Positions 1-9,400 of a DNA stretch of 64,000 nucleotides are shown piece by piece. The DNA is from a virus. The notes under the pieces are model-generated. The model made no database searches, was not told the DNA's origin, and saw only the letters and a program-made list of their open reading frames with translations. Within the stretch, counting starts at the first letter, position 1. Every line of letters starts with the position of its first letter. The stretch is from positions 1-64,000 of IMG/VR virus record IMGVR_UViG_3300042908_001106, one strand, 5' to 3'. The translations under genes were made by a program, and so were the position numbers.

Positions 1-1027
1 GGCTTTTATCCTTTAATATTGCCATTTTTACCCCTGCGGTATAATAGCTTAATTTAGTTTTGGTAGCTGCCAAATCCCAAAATCTAACCGTCCGTGTAAT
101 CTCATCTCTGTCGATATCATCAACAACTTCAAACCAATCTCTATTAAATACAACCCCCGCTTCTGGTTTAATTTTCCAGTTTCCTAGTAACAATCTTTGT
201 TTGTCAATCTCATGTAGTGCGTAAAGATTAGCAATATAATCAGGGTCATTATCTAATAATATTTTGTTGTCATAAATAGATGCAGGAATAAATGTTAAAG
301 ACTTAGGGGGAATACTGGGATATTTTAATCTTAATTCATCTTTATCTAAAGACCAAATCAACTCATTATTAACCCGAACAAACCATCTTAAAATGCCACT
401 CCGATCCTTAATTGGTAATCCGTCTTCACCGAGCCACCAAGATAATAAATCAGCTACCCATGATTCAGAGTCTGGGTTGCAAGTAGCCCTGACTTGTGGC
501 TTAATTGGGAGTGTAGTTCGACATCTTGACAGTAGATACCAGAACTGCTTTTCCGTGAAGGTACAAAGCTCATCGAAATACAATCGAGATATCTGTGACC
601 CGTGCCACTGGGTTAAGGTTTTTTCGTGTTGAAGATGGGCAAATTGTATTTTCTCATTCTTAGGAAATACCCATCGAGCCTTAACTAAATTGGCTTCACC
701 ACCCAATAATGGATACCACCTCTGAGACTCATCAAATAATGCACCAGGGTTAAAGATTTCTGGGAATGTCCGACGGAAAAATACACAATTATAGTTAGGA
801 ATTTTCCCGACGTATCTAATCGCATCAATCAAGCAAGCCGCGCTTTTACCGCCCCCTGCTGCACCGCCATAAATAGCAATATCGGCTTTAGTCTCATAAA
901 ACGCGGTTTGGGGGCCGGGTTGTGTCTTGGGAAAAACTTCTTTAGTCTTAGTTGAAGCTGTTAACTTATTTTGCTGTTCCTCTCTAAATTTGATTTTATC
1001 ATCGGCTTTTCTTTGTCCTAAAGTCAT
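1..1027 (-). CDS. terL: Phage terminase large subunit, N-terminal part (cut by window edge)
   Basis: ATP-driven DNA packaging motor and headful nuclease at the portal. Reading the minus strand from the ATG at 1027 gives 342 codons open to the edge. Visible: Walker A GGAAGGGKS at residues 54-62, Walker B RLYFDEL near 145, the coupling motif ATCNPDS, and the start of the RNase-H-like nuclease (FWDLAAT near 320). This order is typical of TerL; only the rest of the nuclease is missing. The start overlaps the stop of the upstream gene by 4 bases (ATGA), so translation is probably coupled. The portal gene would be expected beyond the left edge. Confidence 0.95.
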   Translation of the reverse strand, partial: MTLGQRKADDKIKFREEQQNKLTASTKTKEVFPKTQPGPQTAFYETKADIAIYGGAAGGGKSAACLIDAIRYVGKIPNYNCVFFRRTFPEIFNPGALFDESQRWYPLLGGEANLVKARWVFPKNEKIQFAHLQHEKTLTQWHGSQISRLYFDELCTFTEKQFWYLLSRCRTTLPIKPQVRATCNPDSESWVADLLSWWLGEDGLPIKDRSGILRWFVRVNNELIWSLDKDELRLKYPSIPPKSLTFIPASIYDNKILLDNDPDYIANLYALHEIDKQRLLLGNWKIKPEAGVVFNRDWFEVVDDIDRDEITRTVRFWDLAATKTKLSYYTAGVKMAILKDKS

Positions 1028-1578
1028 GGTGTTGTCAGCCCCACTTCTTGCATTTTGAATCCTATTTTATAGCCATTCCCTAAGTTTTCCTCTTTGATTT
1101 CAGGGATAGGAATAATTACATTACATTTAGGGAAATATTCAATTCTTTGACCAAAGATTACCTCGTAGGGTTCAGTAGTAGCTGCTTTTGCCCTAGTCCT
1201 ATTTAACTCAATTAGCGATCGCATAATATCATCACAGGTTATTTCGTATCCAGTCCGTGGCGGGGTTCTCCTTTTGGTGTCTGAATATTCGACAGCCGCC
1301 CAAAATAAACTTCTACCTTGTGGTGATAAATGACATTCAATTTCCCATTCAAGTCTAGGGGTGAAACACTGACCCCGAATCACGGCAGAACCGTTATAAC
1401 TGTACTCAAGTTCGGCTCCGTGAACATAGCGCCGGGTGTAGCCACCTTTAGGAATCGTATCAATTACCAACGCCACGCCTGGATTAAAACCAGGGACGTA
1501 TAAAATCATTTTTCCACGCTCCGATGGATAAGTGGGAAAAGTTATAATTTGCCCTAAATCACAGCCACGAAGTGCCAT
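1024..1578 (-). CDS. Uncharacterised phage protein upstream of terminase
   Basis: 184 residues, not recognised. It looks like a soluble mixed alpha/beta protein with no membrane segment, signal peptide or cysteine cluster. It overlaps terL by 4 bases and lies between virion-associated genes and terL, so a role in packaging or virion assembly is likely by position only. The ATG at 1578 is used. Confidence 0.75.
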   Translation of the reverse strand: MALRGCDLGQIITFPTYPSERGKMILYVPGFNPGVALVIDTIPKGGYTRRYVHGAELEYSYNGSAVIRGQCFTPRLEWEIECHLSPQGRSLFWAAVEYSDTKRRTPPRTGYEITCDDIMRSLIELNRTRAKAATTEPYEVIFGQRIEYFPKCNVIIPIPEIKEENLGNGYKIGFKMQEVGLTTP

Positions 1579-1600
1579 TTAATTTCCTGTTTATTATTAA

Positions 1601-1894
1601 TTAATCTGACCAAAACCCTTGAGAAAACAACCCGCCCGTCCCGATGCTAACACCCCCAAACTCCGCACCGTTTCCGGGTATCCTATCAGATCCTTTCACT
1701 TCACCTCCTAAAGTTCTAACCATATACCGCCCAGACTCAGGATCAAATCCCACAAAAGAAGCTGATTCCCAATAGGTTTTTGATGCCGTGTTGGATGTTG
1801 GACTTGTAGCTTTGCTGACAGGTTTCTGAGATAAGCTGCCAGACCCGAAAGCCCGTCGCCTTGCCGACCTATACTGTAGGGAGTATTTACTCAT
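1601..1894 (-). CDS. Small Gly/Ser-rich phage protein, paralogue-like to the divergent gene
   Basis: 97 residues, basic and Ser-rich in the first third, Gly-rich at the C-terminus. The core (SGRYMVRTLGGE, SDRIPG, FGGVSIGT) matches the core of the divergent gene starting at 1924 (TDSWNVQSTANP, SDRFSA, SGGVAVGS). The two are probably diverged copies of a small beta-rich domain. Only about 30 bases separate the two start codons. Function unknown; likely virion-associated by position. Confidence 0.65.
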   Translation of the reverse strand: MSKYSLQYRSARRRAFGSGSLSQKPVSKATSPTSNTASKTYWESASFVGFDPESGRYMVRTLGGEVKGSDRIPGNGAEFGGVSIGTGGLFSQGFWSD

Positions 1895-1923
1895 GTTTTA
1901 CTAGAATATACTTATTTAATATT

Positions 1924-2415
1924 ATGACAGGATTAATCAACAATCGCCCCTACAGTAAAGAGAAAACAGGGATAGAAGACCTCGAAAAACTTAGACAGGT
2001 GCGAGATTCTTTGATCTCTCAATCGGGGACTGATAGGCTTAAAGACCGCGCTCGAATTAGAAGACAATTTAACACCCCACCAGTTAGCAATCCCGTTGTT
2101 CCTAAAAGCAATCCCATTGTTCCTGAAAGCAATCCCACAACAAAAACATCGGACGCTCCCTATAGAGTTAATTATTATAATCCTGATACTGATAGTTGGA
2201 ATGTCCAATCAACAGCTAATCCGTCTGATCGGTTTTCAGCTAAAGCTATCAAATCGGGAGGCGTAGCCGTGGGGTCTTTAGTCCGAGGCTACCCACCTAT
2301 TGCCATAGAACAAAAGCCACAGGGTAGAAGATTTAAACCAGAAGACACTAAACCAGTTGTTGAAGATAAGAAAATTACCATCACGATCAATATTGGATAT
2401 ACAGGGAAATTGTGA
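1924..2415 (+). CDS. Uncharacterised phage protein with a short Pro repeat
   Basis: 163 residues from the ATG at 1924. An upstream in-frame start at 1861 would overlap the divergent gene and adds a poor N-terminus, so it is rejected. A charged N-terminal helix (about residues 15-45) is followed by three short repeats of the type SNP(V/I)VP(K/E) near 55-75. A C-terminal domain resembles the divergent neighbour. Function unknown. Confidence 0.65.
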   Translation: MTGLINNRPYSKEKTGIEDLEKLRQVRDSLISQSGTDRLKDRARIRRQFNTPPVSNPVVPKSNPIVPESNPTTKTSDAPYRVNYYNPDTDSWNVQSTANPSDRFSAKAIKSGGVAVGSLVRGYPPIAIEQKPQGRRFKPEDTKPVVEDKKITITINIGYTGKL

Positions 2416-2416
2416 T

Positions 2417-2722
2417 TTAGCCTGCAACATTCCAATTAGTCATCAGGTCGGAGTTCCAACTAGAAGAAATATCCGAGTTCCAAACGGGTATAAATATTGG
2501 AGTAGAATCTAAAACCACCCACCTACCAGGGCCGTTAGCTGCATAAATTACTGAGTTGTCAATTGCTGCGGTAGAGTTTTTTCGCCATGTAGCAATTTTC
2601 CAGTTGGTCGTATCTACCCCAACCGCAAAAACCAACCCATCTTCATCGGTATTGTCAAGCAAAAAACTAGACATTGCGGCAACATTTGGGAACCAAAAAA
2701 AACTTGCTTTATAGTTAGGCAT
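2417..2722 (-). CDS. Short fibre/tip-like protein sharing modules with the 35-37 kb fibre genes
   Basis: 101 residues. The N-terminal 70 residues match the N-terminal domain of the proteins at 35385 and 36300: pattern N-(V/I)-AA then DGLVFA/DGIVYFAS, and a Gly-rich GPGRWV/GGGRWF end. The tail has a W-N-S-D repeat (IPVWNSD, SSWNSD, TNWN) that is also found at the C-terminus of the protein at 35024 (LFWDSSD, GWNSE, EDWN). It is therefore a chimera of two fibre modules encoded 33 kb away. It lies directly downstream of the large hub-like gene (5-base gap). Confidence 0.75.
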   Translation of the reverse strand: MPNYKASFFWFPNVAAMSSFLLDNTDEDGLVFAVGVDTTNWKIATWRKNSTAAIDNSVIYAANGPGRWVVLDSTPIFIPVWNSDISSSWNSDLMTNWNVAG

Positions 2723-2727
2723 TTTAT

Positions 2728-5547
2728 TTACAAATAGATTTTTGTTCTATCGCTAGATTGCAATGTTAACCTCTCTATTGTATTAGACTTTAGTCGTCTT
2801 AACAAGGTTTTTAATTGATAGCTATAGGTAAAATCATCCTCTACCACTTTCACGATAGGAATAGAATTGCTTTCTAAATCTATAGGTAGCGTAATTGGTT
2901 TATTCTCAATCACAGTATTGTCAATAACAACGGTTGACGCTACTGTTGGGGGTATGTTTGGATTGGTAGTTGGGATTGTTAACGCTACCCCCGTTTTAGG
3001 GATTAATTGAACAGTCAAAGCCGATGGTGAAACAACAGGGGTCGGGGTTCCCTCAATACCCCCCGATGCCACATAGCTAAACGTCGCACCGGAAAACGTT
3101 GTAGTTGGGATAAATGTTAAATTAGAGATACTCGCTGCGGGTATTTCTTGACCGCTTGTTACTGCTACACCCTCAAGATATAAGACACCCTCTCCTGATG
3201 GTGGTAACGAGGTTATATTGTAGCTTAGGACTTTTTGGGGTGAACTTATGGGAGTAGAAACGGATGTTTCACCAAGCCACAATAACTCCATCAAAAGTGA
3301 GTTTTCTTTCTGGGAAAAGTCCATACTGATCCCATGTGCTAAATGACAATAAGCATCCTCACATTCCTTTACATCTACCCTGAAAGTGGGTTTAAAACTG
3401 CCAGAAATCCAATCTTGAGTAAATGGTAAAATCAACTCATGTATATAACTTTGCCCCTGCCTTAGATAGTATATAACTTCTCCCACGGCATTAACAATTT
3501 CACCCGTGATCACTTCCCCTAAATCGGTAATTTCTCGACTAGGTAAAAACTCAGAACCTTTGGCATTTTCCCACTTTTTGCGGTAAACAACGGGTTTATC
3601 AATCCATTTCTCGGTAGCGTTTTTGTTAACTTCGTTAGCTTCGCTACCTTCGCTGGCTTTTCCCCTGGGTAGATATTCAGTGGCGGGTGCGTTTGCTAAA
3701 CCTTCACGACTTGATTCTGAGACAGTTCTTTTCCCCGTTAATGCCAATCTTTTTTTATACGAGACTAGACTTTTTGGGAGCATGACCGTATTAAATCTAA
3801 TACTTGGTACTTGTACCGAATTTGGATCTGTTGCGTCTACAGAGTAAAAACGAGAATAAACCTGTTGCTCAAAAGCTGGGATGTCTTCTCCATAGTCTGC
3901 CAGGGTTTTTGCCAGTCTTTCTTCTTCTCTTTGTACTGCTGCACTATTTACTCTATTTAGTGCGTCTGATTCGACTAAAGTATGAGTTTGATGACTATTC
4001 CCCCATTCGCTCCAAGTCTCTACAGATGATGATGTAATGGCATATCCACTATAGATGTCATTACTTAAACGAGGTTCGGCAAAATCTACCAATATTTTGT
4101 ATTTTGGTTCCTCTGTTTGTACTGTTGTTTTATAAAGTTTTTGCTTTTTGTAATAATATCTTGTGGTTTCCGTTTTGTCTCTTATTAGTGTTGTGTCATA
4201 CCGTGCTAAATCAGAATAAGGACTTATTAATCCTTGTGTTATTCCAATATCTATCTGTCCAAACCCTAATGGATCTATAACATAATCCAGGTGGTTCCCA
4301 TAATAAGCTCCAAACACTTTCCCCCAAACGTTATACTCTGTGACTACCTTTTTGAGTAAAGACCCCGTACAAGCGTCATAAAACTGCTCCTCAATCTTTT
4401 TATAGCTGCGTATCCATTCGCTGGGACTATTATCTGTGTCCGTTGATTCGGGAAAAAGAGAGCCATATCTTTCTTCTGTATCCGTGGTTATTGTTTTCTT
4501 GAATCTTGTAACAAATTCGCATATTTTTGTTTTAACAACGTCAATATTAGCTAACGCATCACCATCAGAATTTATCAATGTTTCTGGCCCTGTTTCGGTG
4601 ATAGTTTCACAGTGCATAGGAACTATGTTTCCGTCTTCATCTTCTATCGTTTCCTCTTGAATCGCATTCTCGTCCAGTTCCTTAACCCGTCCTAAAACAA
4701 TCAATTCTGAGATGGGGTTTAAGCCATTTTCTACCGGACTATAATCAATATCATCAACTCCTGAAACGTAAAACTTTTCACGGGGCGGGTCAATATTAAT
4801 CCTAGAAATGATCGCCCGACCCGCGTAATTTGACCAAATATAGGAGGGTGTTAAACTCTTAAAAGCTAAGTCACCGCAAGCTGACAATAAAGAACCTGAC
4901 ACCGTGTAAGGGAGTCTAATTGACCCCATCACGGTTCCCTGAATTGATATTTCCAACCGCCGCATTATCTCGGAAATGATGATAATGTTTTGCTCCGTCC
5001 CTTCCTTCTGCCACTGCTCCCACCAAAACTTATCTTTTTTCTTATTCTGTTGATCATTGAATTTTGTCTCGTCGTAATCTTCCTCACCAGGAAAACCACA
5101 CGCCTCTATTTTTTCTTTTTCTTCCTCTGGGATTTCAGTCTCAATATCATTTTCTTCCTCAAAATCATTCCTGAAATCATCTATAGACTTATCTCGAAGC
5201 AACCCCAATATATCCCTCAATTCAAGCCTTAATCGCTCCGTATGGGGATTGTATAACGCTTTATAGATGTACATTTTAGGAATACACTTGGGACGCTCGT
5301 AATTTCCCGAATCATTAACAACCCTCAAATCAACAACCCGCCCAAAACACCAAGTCACTTTATTTTTGCGGTTGTCAATATTTGTGGGATTACCAGGAAC
5401 CCAAGCTATTTCGGCAGTCCCCTCCCAGGTGATTAGACCACTTTGATCTAGTCCGGTATAATTGCACGATAAATTTATAAATCCAGGGTACTCATTCCCC
5501 TGATAATCCAAAAAACGTGAACATCTCGCTGTGGCTAAAACTGGCAT
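2728..5547 (-). CDS. Large tail hub / baseplate-like protein
   Basis: 939 residues. Not assigned to a named family by sight. Size, beta-rich composition and its place between the tape-measure operon and the fibre-like gene fit a tail hub or tip protein. Visible: an N-terminal beta domain (about 1-110), a highly acidic and Lys-rich linker at about 120-175, a long central region, and a Thr/Pro/Ser-rich C-terminal third (about 770-890) typical of fibre-attachment segments. Divergent from the plus-strand tail genes; a promoter pair must lie in 5548-5584. Confidence 0.6.
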   Translation of the reverse strand: MPVLATARCSRFLDYQGNEYPGFINLSCNYTGLDQSGLITWEGTAEIAWVPGNPTNIDNRKNKVTWCFGRVVDLRVVNDSGNYERPKCIPKMYIYKALYNPHTERLRLELRDILGLLRDKSIDDFRNDFEEENDIETEIPEEEKEKIEACGFPGEEDYDETKFNDQQNKKKDKFWWEQWQKEGTEQNIIIISEIMRRLEISIQGTVMGSIRLPYTVSGSLLSACGDLAFKSLTPSYIWSNYAGRAIISRINIDPPREKFYVSGVDDIDYSPVENGLNPISELIVLGRVKELDENAIQEETIEDEDGNIVPMHCETITETGPETLINSDGDALANIDVVKTKICEFVTRFKKTITTDTEERYGSLFPESTDTDNSPSEWIRSYKKIEEQFYDACTGSLLKKVVTEYNVWGKVFGAYYGNHLDYVIDPLGFGQIDIGITQGLISPYSDLARYDTTLIRDKTETTRYYYKKQKLYKTTVQTEEPKYKILVDFAEPRLSNDIYSGYAITSSSVETWSEWGNSHQTHTLVESDALNRVNSAAVQREEERLAKTLADYGEDIPAFEQQVYSRFYSVDATDPNSVQVPSIRFNTVMLPKSLVSYKKRLALTGKRTVSESSREGLANAPATEYLPRGKASEGSEANEVNKNATEKWIDKPVVYRKKWENAKGSEFLPSREITDLGEVITGEIVNAVGEVIYYLRQGQSYIHELILPFTQDWISGSFKPTFRVDVKECEDAYCHLAHGISMDFSQKENSLLMELLWLGETSVSTPISSPQKVLSYNITSLPPSGEGVLYLEGVAVTSGQEIPAASISNLTFIPTTTFSGATFSYVASGGIEGTPTPVVSPSALTVQLIPKTGVALTIPTTNPNIPPTVASTVVIDNTVIENKPITLPIDLESNSIPIVKVVEDDFTYSYQLKTLLRRLKSNTIERLTLQSSDRTKIYL

Positions 5548-5584
5548 ATTACTGATAAGATAGGATAATTAACTTATTAAAATT

Positions 5585-6004
5585 ATGGCTTGTTCTTATC
5601 AGGATACAGCTATTTTACTCAGGAATTGGTTGTTTGATTCCGTTGATGTGGGTCAATACCTTTTTCCTGGGGGTTTATCTTCCCCCGCATTAACGATTGT
5701 AGGGAACCGTGCCAAACAATCCCCCGCGCCTGGTACAGAGGTAACGGGGCTTGAGTGTGTAGTTTTTTATCCTGAACCCCAAGACAATCAATTAATGGGG
5801 TCTATCTCGGTTGTTGACCGATGGGAAATCCAGATCCGGCAATGGGGGATTGACGGGACTATATTGGACGCTAAAGACAGCGCGATCGCGTCATGCCCAT
5901 ATCCTATTATTAGCTCGATTCGGGTTCAGGGTAGCGGGGTGACGGGTCAACCGGAAATCTATAGACTTATTCTTGAGGTGTCACGGTATGTTTCCCAGTC
6001 TTAA
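5585..6004 (+). CDS. Putative tail completion / minor tail protein
   Basis: 139 residues with an N-terminal helical region (about 1-20) followed by alternating beta strands with conserved-looking WEIQIRQW and IYRLILEVSRY segments. Small alpha/beta proteins of this form next to the tape-measure gene are often tail terminator or completion proteins. That role is inferred from context and fold type, not from a recognised motif. It overlaps the following lipoprotein gene by 17 bases. Confidence 0.6.
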   Translation: MACSYQDTAILLRNWLFDSVDVGQYLFPGGLSSPALTIVGNRAKQSPAPGTEVTGLECVVFYPEPQDNQLMGSISVVDRWEIQIRQWGIDGTILDAKDSAIASCPYPIISSIRVQGSGVTGQPEIYRLILEVSRYVSQS

Positions 6005-6470
6005 AAAGTGTTTTAGCAGTCTAATCGGCTTATCATTATTAGGTTGCAACACATCCCCGATCAATGTTTCGGGTACAATTTCTTTAAAACAAGATGGTCT
6101 GTATAGTTGGGAAAAACCTTACATAGACCGTGATCGGGTATTCTTTTTCGTTTGGTTCTGCCCTAAAGAAGTTGAACTAATGGAACAAGTGGCATCCTAT
6201 TCGTATGTTTATATGGTTGTTTTTAAGGTAAAAGATATTGCTGAAAAAAGTTGTATCAAAGCTGATTCAGATATAAAGAATTTAACCTTTTCTATTAAAA
6301 ATCTACCACCAGGACGTTATGATGTTAGCGCCATCCTTTTTACCGTAAACCCAGACGATCACGCTTCAGAAGCGATGATCTGGTTTGGGAATGTTAGAAA
6401 TTCTCAAGTGTTGAATTTCGATATCAATAACGGACAAAGTACAGATTATTATCAAGGACAAGTAAGATGA
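5988..6470 (+). CDS. Phage lipoprotein upstream of the tape measure
   Basis: 160 residues from ATG 5988, chosen because a GAGGTG ribosome site precedes it and it gives a proper signal peptide. The N-terminus is basic (KK), then hydrophobic, then LSLLGCN. LLGC is a good lipobox, so Cys20 would be acylated. The mature part is beta-rich and ends with a PGRYDVSAIL segment reminiscent of small Ig-like or carboxypeptidase-regulatory folds. It overlaps the tape-measure start by 4 bases. Phage lipoproteins encoded beside tail genes can block superinfection, and one known example (Ltp of a streptococcal phage) binds tape-measure protein. That role here is inference. Confidence 0.75.
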   Translation: MFPSLKKCFSSLIGLSLLGCNTSPINVSGTISLKQDGLYSWEKPYIDRDRVFFFVWFCPKEVELMEQVASYSYVYMVVFKVKDIAEKSCIKADSDIKNLTFSIKNLPPGRYDVSAILFTVNPDDHASEAMIWFGNVRNSQVLNFDINNGQSTDYYQGQVR

Positions 6471-9400
6471 CAGTCATAGGAGCGGTTGAGTTTGAAGTCT
6501 CGTTAAGTCTGAAAAAGTTTAATCAAGATATTAACGAATTGATTGCTAAAAACAATAAATTAGCTATCCCGATTAGTGCTAGATTGGCCCTTGATCCCAA
6601 CACAGTAGAAAAAGCTAGGAAACAATTTGAAGGTCAGTTTAAAACCAGCAAAAGCCTTTGTGTTCCTCTGAGGTTTTGTGACGAAAGTATATCAAAAGCA
6701 AAAGCCCAACTCAGAAGGGAGTTTAAGGATTTCTGCATACCATTGAAATTCTGCAAGGAATCAATTGAAAAGTCTCAAAAATCTTTAGCCAAGTCTGTTC
6801 AAAAATACTCCATATCTTCAACTACTACAGTTATTCACAGACAAGAGGAGGGACAAAGAAAAGAAAGTAGTAAAAATAGCCAAACCCAAAAAACGAACGC
6901 ACAAAGCACGAACCAAAAAGCTATCACCGACGACTCGTTAAAAAAGGTGCTAGAGAAAACGACTTTATCTACAAAAACATCGTTTTCGGAAAAGCTATTT
7001 TCTGGCGCTGTGGTGTCATTCGTTGCCCCTGTAATTCAGAAAGCGGGGCAGGGCGTTAGTCAGCAATTAGAGATGTCTCTAGGGCAATATATTGGAGATT
7101 TTGAAACATTTTTCCCTAAGTTTTTTGCCGAACTAGGGAAGATGGGAAAAACAGGGGTTGAGCAAGGTGCTGCAATATTACAGGGAGCTTGGGAAGATAG
7201 CGCACCAACTGTAATCCAAAACCTATTGCAAAGTATAACTAAGTCTTTCACGGAAAAACGGTCTACAGGAACGCCCATTGACGCTATAATCAAAGGGCTA
7301 AAAATGGATATAGAGAAATACATTAAAAAAGCTAAAGAGAGTTTCTTGCCTGACGAGTCTACCAGGAAAACGGTTGCTGCGTCAACTCGACAAAAAGTTG
7401 ATTATGTTCAAGCAAAGAAAAAAGAATCAGGGGCGTTATTCCTTTTGCAAGAACTAGAGGTTATTGATAAAGAAAGAAAAAAATATGTAGAAAAATATGA
7501 AGGGGAGATTAAATCTTTAAGGTTTTTCTTAAAGATGGCTGCAAAACTAGAGAAGGCATCGCCCGACGAATTAAAAAAATTAGAGGCAGAATTAAATAGT
7601 TTACCAGAAATACAGGGGAATGAAGACCTTGCTAAAACATTGTCGGCATTCGCAAAAGATAAAGAAGCTCAGACGGAAAAAGCTATTAAGTATTTGGCGG
7701 ATTTAGAAAAAAGTATTCAGGATCTTGATGAAAGTTTTTATGGGGTTGTTGATGCGTTGGCAGATGCTCCTATCCCAGAAAAAATCAAGCCGACCATTGA
7801 AAAGATTAAAGGCGGTAAAGACGAGGTTCAAGCAACTCAAAATACTAAGTCTGATTTATTGCAGGGTGTTTTTCAAAAACGCACTAAAACAGAATCATTG
7901 AACGTAGCATTAGATAGTTATTCGGCATCATTGGATGAGTCTTTTTTGAACGATGACATCTCAATGATATTCCAAGAGGATCAGGGGATAAAAGACGCTT
8001 TGACGAGTATCGCAGAAGGTGTTGCTGACGCACTGGCTTCTGTTAAAGATGTAATTCAGGATTTTTCTTTACCTGACACTGAAAACATAAAACAGGCAAT
8101 TTTAAAAACGAATCTTGATATAAGAACAAGCCTATCAATTGCTCATGTAGAGGTATTGGAATTTCAGAAGAAAGTATTAGCAGAACAGTTGTCCGCATTG
8201 GCTTATTTGGCAAAACCCATCAGAGAATCGGGCAGTAAAGAAGAATTAAAAAAACTTAGATCCCAAGCAAGACAGAATAACCCTACATGGTTTAATCAAA
8301 GTGTTGCTACTATTTCAAAACAGACATCAGGGGTGTCTGTAGAGGCTTCTAAGATGCCTATTTTAAAACAGTATGACTCAGTTGAGGGTGGCGTGTCTTA
8401 TCTCCCTCAAACTGGCGACATAGCTATCCAAAAAAACTTAATGGAGGCTCTTCAAAATCCTACTCCTGAAAACTTTGATGATATAGGCAAAATTGTTAGT
8501 GCTATCAACTTGGCAATTATTGAGGCTGTACAGCATAATTTTGGAGATATTAAAACATCGGGGGATGCGGTTTCAACCTTAAACTCAGCAAATCAAGATA
8601 TTAACGTTGATGAGTTGCTCCAAGAAACCGTATTTGACATTACATCAGGAGTTGAAAAAACAATAGCTGAAGTGATAGAATCCACTATCTCCAAGTATCC
8701 AAATGAAGCTAAGGATGCAGCGAGAGAGTTGGCAATTCAAAAGTTTGGGGCTGCAAAAAAAATAGAAGGTACTGGGCAAAGCAGTACAACAACAAAAGGT
8801 ATTTTTCTAGCAAAAGCTCAGTCATCTATTGGGACTGGTGGAATCAAGGTCATACAGGACAAAATACAGGATACGATCAAGAAAAGACAAAGACTTATTG
8901 AACTAACCGCTAAAAGCTACGGTGTTGATTCTGACGTTATGTCTAAAATGTCAGCTCAAATAGATCAATATACAAAAAGTGTGGTAGAAACCTATCAGGT
9001 TTTAGCCGAACAGTTGGCGGGTTTCCTTCCTAGGTTAAACAACTTAACCGAACAGGAAATAAAAGATTTAATGCCACAAATTGAAGATATAAATGCACTT
9101 GCAAGTAAAAACGAAGGGATATTTAATATATATGTTGAAAAACTAAATCAGGAATATGCAGAAAAACAGAAAAGAGCGCAAATAGCAACACCAGAAGCAT
9201 TTAACGATGCTTTAGCTCAGGATGACATAGCAAATGTCATGGGAATAGCGAAGAAATATGGAAGTAAAGATTTTTCTTATGATGACTTTTTCCCTCTTTT
9301 GCAATACGGGAAATCGCAGATTGAGGACATCAAAAAAAGTCCTGCTGGCGAAGTAGATGCAAAAGTAAAAAAACTTGCAATAGGTTTTCGGAAACCCGAA

